Positions 59,594 through 64,000 of a stretch of DNA of 64,000 nt are shown one piece after another (positions within the stretch are counted from its first letter, which is position 1; every line of letters begins with the position of its first letter). Location: NCBI GenBank assembly GCA_045660865.1, contig JAZREP010000014.1, positions 1-64,000 on the forward strand, in the 5' to 3' direction. The position numbers and the translations under genes are program-made. The DNA comes from CAZRRV01 sp045660865. GTDB lineage: Bacteria; Bacillota; Clostridia; Oscillospirales; Acutalibacteraceae. A model generated the notes under the pieces. The model was not told the DNA's origin, did no database searches, and worked only from the letters and a program-made list of their open reading frames with translations.

Positions 59594-60139
59594 ATGGTCT
59601 TCTCTGAAAGAATAGTTCGCCTTAGAAAAGCAAAGGGTTTATCACAAAAACAGGTTGCCGCTGACTTAGGCATTTCGCAAGCATTACTTTCGCATTACGA
59701 AAGAGGTATTCGTGAATGCGGATTGGATTTTGTAATAAAGCTTGCCGATTATTATGCCGTCAGCTGTGACTATATTTTAGGTCGTGATGCGGCAGAGGAT
59801 TATGAAGGCTCCGCCAATTTAATTTATAGGCTTACAAAGGAACTTGGCAATGAGCAAATAAATCGTATGACAGAGGATTTGTTCCGTGTCTTTTCCTATC
59901 GTATCCTGCGCATTATCTGTGATAAAGCCGAGGGTGAAAATATCCGTTTGAAAGGAAGCGCATCTTTGAGTGTACTTCTCGCAGACGCATACATAAGTTA
60001 CAATAGTGCTAAGCTTGCAGGCAAAATGAAAAAAAGCGTTAGCAAAGCAAAAATAAATCAAGCCTTTTCAACGCTTAGAGCATCTTGTGATGACCTTGCA
60101 AGTCAAGCTGAAGAACTGCTTGAAAACAGCAAACCGTAA
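59594..60139 (+). CDS. XRE-family transcriptional regulator
   Basis: A 181-residue DNA-binding protein with an N-terminal Cro/C1-type HTH (about 4-60: IVRLRKAKGLSQKQVAADLGIS...LSHYERG) and a C-terminal helical part of unknown role. GGAGG lies upstream at a slightly long distance; the frame is open to 59510, and a GTG at 59576 is a poorer alternative. A perfect palindrome over its promoter region suggests autoregulation. Confidence 0.88.
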   Translation: MVFSERIVRLRKAKGLSQKQVAADLGISQALLSHYERGIRECGLDFVIKLADYYAVSCDYILGRDAAEDYEGSANLIYRLTKELGNEQINRMTEDLFRVFSYRILRIICDKAEGENIRLKGSASLSVLLADAYISYNSAKLAGKMKKSVSKAKINQAFSTLRASCDDLASQAEELLENSKP

Positions 60140-60273
60140 AACAAAAATATCATTTTTTTATTAAAATAAAAAATGGAAACTGTACATATAATTCCCTCTA
60201 ATAAAAAAATTCGTGCGGCAAACAATACTATTACAAACGCAAGGAAATTTATGAATTAAGGGAGGGAATAAAG

Positions 60274-60453
60274 ATGACAGTAGTTCCTGAAGCAAGAGAG
60301 GCTCTCAACCGTTTCAAGATGGAGGCTGCTAATGAGGTTGGTGTTAACCTTAAGCAGGGTTACAATGGTGACTTAACTTCAAAGCAGGCTGGTTCCATCG
60401 GTGGCCAAATGGTTAAGAAGATGATTGAGTCTTATGAAAACAGCATAAAATAA
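60274..60453 (+). CDS. Small acid-soluble spore protein, alpha/beta type
   Basis: A 59-residue DNA-coating spore protein: REALNRFKMEAANEVGVNL and then NGDLTSKQAGSIGGQMVKKM, the two conserved halves of alpha/beta SASP, including the GPR protease-cleavage region. GGGAGG precedes the ATG. Expected to be made in the forespore under sigma-G; CAATACTA at 60223-60230 could be a -10, but the -35 is not clear. Confidence 0.93.
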   Translation: MTVVPEAREALNRFKMEAANEVGVNLKQGYNGDLTSKQAGSIGGQMVKKMIESYENSIK

Positions 60454-60460
60454 CTTTAAA

Positions 60461-60493
60461 GGGCGGCATCTTTCGATGCCGCCTGGTTTTTTT
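60461..60493 (+). terminator. Terminator of the SASP gene
   Basis: GGCGGCATC-TTTC-GATGCCGCC followed by TGG and seven T. Confidence 0.9.
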
Positions 60494-60499
60494 GAAAAT

Positions 60500-60530
60500 A
60501 AAAACAGCATCCAAGTAAAACTTAGATGCC
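60500..60530 (-). terminator. Terminator of tRNA-Leu
   Basis: Minus-strand GCATCTAAG-TTTTA-CTTGGATGC with one wobble, then a T-rich run. Confidence 0.75.
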
Positions 60531-60537
60531 GTTAAGA

Positions 60538-60624
60538 TGGTGCGGGTAACAGGACTTGAACCTGCATGAAGGAACCCTCACTAGAACCTGAATCTAGCGC
60601 GTCTGCCAATTCCGCCATACCCGC
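60538..60624 (-). tRNA. tRNA-Leu (anticodon CAG)
   Basis: An 87-nt class II tRNA on the minus strand: acceptor GCGGGTA/TACCCGC (one end pair weak), long variable arm TGAGGGTTCCTTCA, anticodon stem CTAGA/TCTAG with loop TTCAGGT, T-arm GCAGGTTCAAGTCCTGT, discriminator A and encoded CCA. The long variable arm confirms leucine type. Confidence 0.96.
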
Positions 60625-60664
60625 AAATTGTTGTTGTGTTTCCTTGGGTTACACAACAAAAAAT

Positions 60665-60692
60665 ATTATATCATATAATCATTGATTGTCAA
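60665..60692 (-). promoter_or_regulatory. SigA-type promoter of tRNA-Leu
   Basis: Minus-strand TTGACA (60687-60692), 16 bp, TATAAT (60665-60670). The leader contains a small hairpin, GTTGTGT/ACACAAC, just before the tRNA. Confidence 0.8.
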
Positions 60693-60714
60693 GGATTTAA
60701 TTATAATATATGAA

Positions 60715-61905
60715 CTAATCTTTTTTAATTATTCCCTGAGTGAAATCAGATGCGCAGGGAAGCGGATTGTTGCAAGCAAGACCGAACAGGTCGGTAGCGT
60801 TACACTCGCAAGCGAAAATAGGATTACCCTTTAATTCGCTGGTACGCATAATAATCGGCAGTTCGGAATTTGCACGTGCTTTGTTAAGCATCTCCAAACC
60901 TTTTGAGTTTGCCGCAAGAACACGGATATACTCCGGTTCCTTTCCAAAATAGGTGTTATCTATACCTAAAAATGCGGAAAGCACAATACGTCTTATACGC
61001 GCTAAAGAATAGCGCTTGGTTTTAATTGAAAAATACAACTGTTCTAAAGAAGTAGCAGTTCTGGAAAGAAGATAAATACGGTTATCCAAGCCTTCGCTAA
61101 TATCGGGCAGAGCACGGAATTCATCAAGCGACATAGTACGAAGTTTAGCTAAGATAGCGGTTTCCAATCTGGTGATTTCAGCAATTTTTTCTTGTTCAAT
61201 ACAATTTTTTAAGATTTCCTGGCAGCATTCAGGAATGTAATGCATAGCCTGTTCGCTGTGCCCCTTAATTACAAGACTGCGCAGTGATGAGGCAGAGGCA
61301 TAAGTGTCTAAATATTCTTCGCTGTCATGGTCTGGACCTTCTCTTGGAATAACTATATACTCAGGGTGAAAATCCAGTCTGTTTGCCGAGGCAATGTATT
61401 CTATTCCCAACGTGTCATTAGGATTTTGCAGCGCTCTGTTGGTACCGAAAACTCGCTCAATAGCCTGTTGTCTTGCGGCGGCAAAAGAAATACCCTCTTT
61501 AAGATTACTGCGTAAATATTCCTTAATATTGTCATCCTCAATCATAACAGCCGTGTCTTCAAGAACCGAAAGGTCACCACATTCGCTACCGAAAGCCAAA
61601 GCATCAACCGCTAAATTTTTAGCAATATTGACACCGCCGTAAGCAAAGTTGTTTGCAGTAGAAATAGCCCAATGTACAGGCAACTCAACAACAAGGTCAA
61701 CACCGCAAGCCAAGGCCATTTCAGCACGGTCAAACTTTGAAAGAAGAGCAATATCGCCACGCTGAACAAAGCTGCCGCTTATAATGGCGGCAACCGAGTC
61801 AAAACCCTTGCTTTTTATTTCATCAATAAGGTGTTTATGCCCATTGTGAAAGGGGTTAAATTCAGCAATAACTGCGGCGCTTTTCAAATCATCACTTTCT
61901 TTCAT
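60715..61905 (-). CDS. tmcAL: tRNA(Met) cytidine acetate ligase
   Basis: A 396-residue nucleotidyltransferase-fold enzyme (YlbM type) that forms acetyl-AMP and N4-acetylates C34 of elongator tRNA-Met. Landmarks: IAEFNPFHNGHKHLI with the HxGH-like site, SGSFVQRGDIALLSKFDRAEMAL and VDLVVELPV. Length is normal. It is divergent from ackA, which makes or uses acetyl phosphate, though TmcAL itself uses acetate. Confidence 0.93.
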   Translation of the reverse strand: MKESDDLKSAAVIAEFNPFHNGHKHLIDEIKSKGFDSVAAIISGSFVQRGDIALLSKFDRAEMALACGVDLVVELPVHWAISTANNFAYGGVNIAKNLAVDALAFGSECGDLSVLEDTAVMIEDDNIKEYLRSNLKEGISFAAARQQAIERVFGTNRALQNPNDTLGIEYIASANRLDFHPEYIVIPREGPDHDSEEYLDTYASASSLRSLVIKGHSEQAMHYIPECCQEILKNCIEQEKIAEITRLETAILAKLRTMSLDEFRALPDISEGLDNRIYLLSRTATSLEQLYFSIKTKRYSLARIRRIVLSAFLGIDNTYFGKEPEYIRVLAANSKGLEMLNKARANSELPIIMRTSELKGNPIFACECNATDLFGLACNNPLPCASDFTQGIIKKD

Positions 61906-62077
61906 AAAAGCCTTGAAAATCTAAACTATTTGTTGTATTATACTAATGTATGATATTATGCGGAGAATGAGCGTTTGTAATTTTGGGTTCAAAAAATGAA
62001 AACAAACAACAAACATTTATTACATTCTACTACATTTTTCCACACGATTCAATAACATTTTTTTTGGAGGAATAAAA

Positions 62078-63268
62078 ATGAAGGTTTTAGTAATCAATGC
62101 GGGCAGCTCATCATTGAAATATCAGTTCATTGATATGGACAATGAATGCTTAATTGCAAAGGGCTTGTGTGAGCGTATCGGCACCTCTGGTGTTATTACT
62201 CACAGCGCCAACGACAAGAAAATTACTAAGGAAGTTGCTATGCCTACTCACAAGGAGGCTTTTGATGCTGTTATTGCAGCTTTAACCGAGGGAGAAGGCA
62301 AGGTTATAAATTCTATGAGCGAAATATCTGCGGTAGGTCACCGTGTAGTACAGGGCGGTATGGTTTACAACAAATCCTGCCTTATTACCGAGGATGTTCT
62401 CAACACAGTTGAAGAATTAAAGTATTTGGCTCCTTTGCATAACCCTGCTAATATTTTGGGTATTAAGGCTTGTCAAGCTGTTTTGGGCGATACAGTTCCG
62501 CAGGTTGCAGTATTTGATACCGCTTTCCACCAGACTATGCCGGCATTAGCTTATACCTATGCTATTCCTTATGAATATTATGAAAAATACGGTATCCGTC
62601 GTTACGGTTTCCACGGAACATCTCATCGTTTTGTTAGTGAGCGTTGTGCTGCGATGATGGGCAAGGACGCAAAAGGTCTTAAAATTATTACCTGTCACTT
62701 AGGTAACGGTTGTTCCATTACCGCTGTTAAAGATGGCGAAAGCATTGATACCAGCATGGGCTTTACTCCATTGGATGGCTTTATGATGGGTACTCGTTGC
62801 GGTTCTTTGGACCCGTCTATCGTTACCTTTATTGCTGAAAGAGAAAACCTTACACCTTCAGAACTTGACTCTTTGTTTAACAAAAAATCCGGTTTATTAG
62901 GTGTTTCGGGCATTTCAAATGATAGCCGTGACGTTGAGGCTGCTGCAAATGGCGGCAATGAGCGTGCTGCATTGGCTTATGAAATGCAAGAATATCAAAT
63001 TGCCAAATATATCGGCTCATATGCTGCTGCTATGGGCGGTGTTGATGCAATTGTATTCACCGGCGGTATTGGTGAAAATAATGCAAAAGTTCGTAAATAC
63101 GTTTGTGATAAAGTTGCATTTATGGGCTTTACACTTGATGAGGATAAAAACTCCATTCGTGGAGAGGAGATTGAAATTTCCACAGATGATTCTAAAGTTA
63201 AAGTATTTGTTATTCCTACCAATGAGGAATTGGTTATCGCTCGCGATACAGTAGCTTTAGTTCAATAA
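62078..63268 (+). CDS. ackA: Acetate kinase
   Basis: A 396-residue ASKHA kinase making ATP and acetate from acetyl phosphate, the main energy step of many fermenters. Starts MKVLVINAGSSSLKYQ (family signature); further RRYGFHGTSHRFV, HLGNGCSI and FTGGIGENNAKVR. TTTGGAGG precedes the ATG. No phosphotransacetylase gene is next to it. A leader of up to 110 nt lies upstream with a weak promoter (TTGTTG, 18 bp, TATTAT). Confidence 0.97.
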   Translation: MKVLVINAGSSSLKYQFIDMDNECLIAKGLCERIGTSGVITHSANDKKITKEVAMPTHKEAFDAVIAALTEGEGKVINSMSEISAVGHRVVQGGMVYNKSCLITEDVLNTVEELKYLAPLHNPANILGIKACQAVLGDTVPQVAVFDTAFHQTMPALAYTYAIPYEYYEKYGIRRYGFHGTSHRFVSERCAAMMGKDAKGLKIITCHLGNGCSITAVKDGESIDTSMGFTPLDGFMMGTRCGSLDPSIVTFIAERENLTPSELDSLFNKKSGLLGVSGISNDSRDVEAAANGGNERAALAYEMQEYQIAKYIGSYAAAMGGVDAIVFTGGIGENNAKVRKYVCDKVAFMGFTLDEDKNSIRGEEIEISTDDSKVKVFVIPTNEELVIARDTVALVQ

Positions 63269-63297
63269 TATAAAAATATTGACAATACAAAATTTAG

Positions 63298-63450
63298 GCA
63301 TGGTGTAGCACAGGCATACAATTAAGTGTTTCGGAAAAAATAGTTGTTAATGCAAAAAGCAACTTTTGTCGTATGGAGCTTCTGTCAGGTAAAGACCAAG
63401 TCTATATATTAAATATCCGTCCGGTTGGCGGTACGGCAGTAAAAGAATAG
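63298..63450 (+). other. Open frame without a start codon before oadG
   Basis: Fifty codons are open to a TAG that overlaps the oadG ribosome site. The frame has no ATG or GTG until codon 26 (63373) and the translation (SEKIVVNAKSNFCRMELLSG, then a C-terminal NIRPVGGTAVKE) is not one I recognise. It could be a remnant of a gene, a short peptide of 25 residues, or chance. Confidence 0.3.
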
Positions 63451-63460
63451 GAGATTTTTT

Positions 63461-63844
63461 ATGTTTAGTTCACTTACGCTTCTTGAAAAAGCTAATGCTT
63501 TTGAGCTTGGCGCAAATGTAACATTAAGCGGTATAGCAATTGTTTTTATTGCGCTAATACTTTTAGTTTTAGTTATTTCGGTATTTTCTTTGTTTTTTAA
63601 GCAAAAGAAGATTACCAAATTTGAAGCACCGAAACAGGTGGCAAAACCTGTTAAAAAGCCGGTAACAGTTACAAATACTGCCGAGGACGAGGATGAGATA
63701 ATAGCTGTTATTGCTGCTGCGGTAGATGTAATATACAGTGGTAGCGGCAAAAAAGCAGTTATTCGCTCTATTAGACCTGCAACCGTGGGCGGTCGTCCCG
63801 CTTGGGCAACAGCAGGCCTTATGGAAAACACCAAAGCATTTTAG
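63461..63844 (+). CDS. OadG-family subunit of a sodium-pumping decarboxylase
   Basis: A 127-residue protein with one membrane helix (about 20-45: SGIAIVFIALILLVLVISVF), a Lys/Pro/Val-rich cytosolic tail and an ending IRPATVGGRPAWATAGLMEN, typical of OadG/MmdD gamma subunits. These assemble the carboxyltransferase with the membrane pump. The next gene encodes the beta subunit, confirming context. AGGAGA precedes the ATG. Confidence 0.85.
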   Translation: MFSSLTLLEKANAFELGANVTLSGIAIVFIALILLVLVISVFSLFFKQKKITKFEAPKQVAKPVKKPVTVTNTAEDEDEIIAVIAAAVDVIYSGSGKKAVIRSIRPATVGGRPAWATAGLMENTKAF

Positions 63845-63861
63845 TAATTGGAGAACCAGAT

Positions 63862-64000
63862 ATGTGGAATAATTTTATAGATAGTATTCGTGGAATTATG
63901 GGTGAGTCCGGCTTTGCAATGCTCTTTATAGGCGATGGCTGGAAAAACCTTATTATGATTGCTGTTGCTTGCGTACTTTTGTATTTGGCAATTAAAAAGC
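63862..64000 (+). CDS. Sodium-pumping decarboxylase beta subunit (OadB/MmdB), 5' end only
   Basis: ATG 63862 opens a frame running off the window (MWNNFIDSIRGIMGESGFAM..., then GWKNLIMIAVACVLLYLAIKK). The first membrane helix ending YLAIKK is typical of OadB/MmdB, the subunit that couples decarboxylation to Na+ export. Whether the enzyme acts on oxaloacetate, methylmalonyl-CoA or glutaconyl-CoA depends on the alpha subunit, which is outside this window. Confidence 0.85.
   Translation, partial: MWNNFIDSIRGIMGESGFAMLFIGDGWKNLIMIAVACVLLYLAIKK

Overview
This window comes from a low-GC, spore-forming anaerobic Firmicute, most likely class Clostridia and plausibly the Oscillospiraceae/Ruminococcaceae. 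The evidence is gene content: SpoIIID, YlbJ, YqfC, YqfD and an alpha/beta-type small acid-soluble spore protein; the yqfC-yqfD-phoH-ybeY-era-yqzL-recO-mutS2 order; AAGGAGG-type ribosome binding sites with many TTG starts; intrinsic hairpin terminators; a Firmicute-style T-box; and fermentative genes (acetate kinase, the start of a sodium-pump decarboxylase). I see no rRNA, phage, insertion sequence or CRISPR array.

Layout. 1-3.5 kb (+): tail of an unknown gene, murD and two M42 aminopeptidases. 3.6-5.7 kb (-): MFS symporter and glycerophosphodiesterase. 5.9-6.8 kb (+): an SDR. 6.8-13.5 kb (-): a xylose operon, xylA-xylB-dehydrogenase-GH2. 13.7-15.3 kb (-): an orphan SAP plus FokI-like nuclease, then tRNA-Thr(GGT). 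15.5-22.8 kb (-): tadA, a CPBP protease, a MarR-controlled heterodimeric ABC exporter, phosphohexomutase and a 44-residue membrane protein. 22.9-27.2 kb: MecA-like protein, rpe, O-acetylhomoserine sulfhydrylase and a polysaccharide deacetylase. 27.2-33.6 kb (-): recG, fakA-like, asp23, an orphan solute-binding lipoprotein and ymdB. 33.7-34.8 kb (+): a tRNA-Pro locus with a duplicated 5' tRNA half, then a Cu/Zn SOD. 34.8-39.1 kb (-): tex, a second orphan solute-binding lipoprotein, a 6S-like RNA and a DUF1292 gene. 39.2-41 kb (+): an unidentified structured transcript and an FAD/Rieske oxidoreductase. 41-44.4 kb (-): a trpXYZ-like transporter behind a Trp T-box and a hairpin array. 44.5-51.1 kb: ppa, htrA, rpsT, two cyclophilins, a RACo-like protein, a Cys-rich small protein and ylbJ. 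51.2-58.5 kb (+): the sporulation/RNA-processing/repair cluster. 58.5-64 kb: spoIIID, a histidine phosphatase, an XRE regulator, SASP, tRNA-Leu(CAG), tmcAL, ackA, oadG and the start of oadB.

How it works together. The xyl operon takes xylose to xylulose 5-phosphate, and Rpe elsewhere interconverts that product with ribulose 5-phosphate. The T-box lets uncharged tRNA-Trp switch on the transporter, which supports tryptophan import. Two redox genes, Cu/Zn SOD and the FAD/Rieske protein, each have a ribosome binding site buried in a long hairpin. The least explained items are noncoding: the tRNA-Pro 5'-half duplication with its GC-rich structured spacer, the six back-to-back perfect hairpins before the T-box, and the roughly 210-nt transcript at 39.29-39.50 kb. 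The most interesting unexplained protein is the orphan SAP-FokI-like nuclease.
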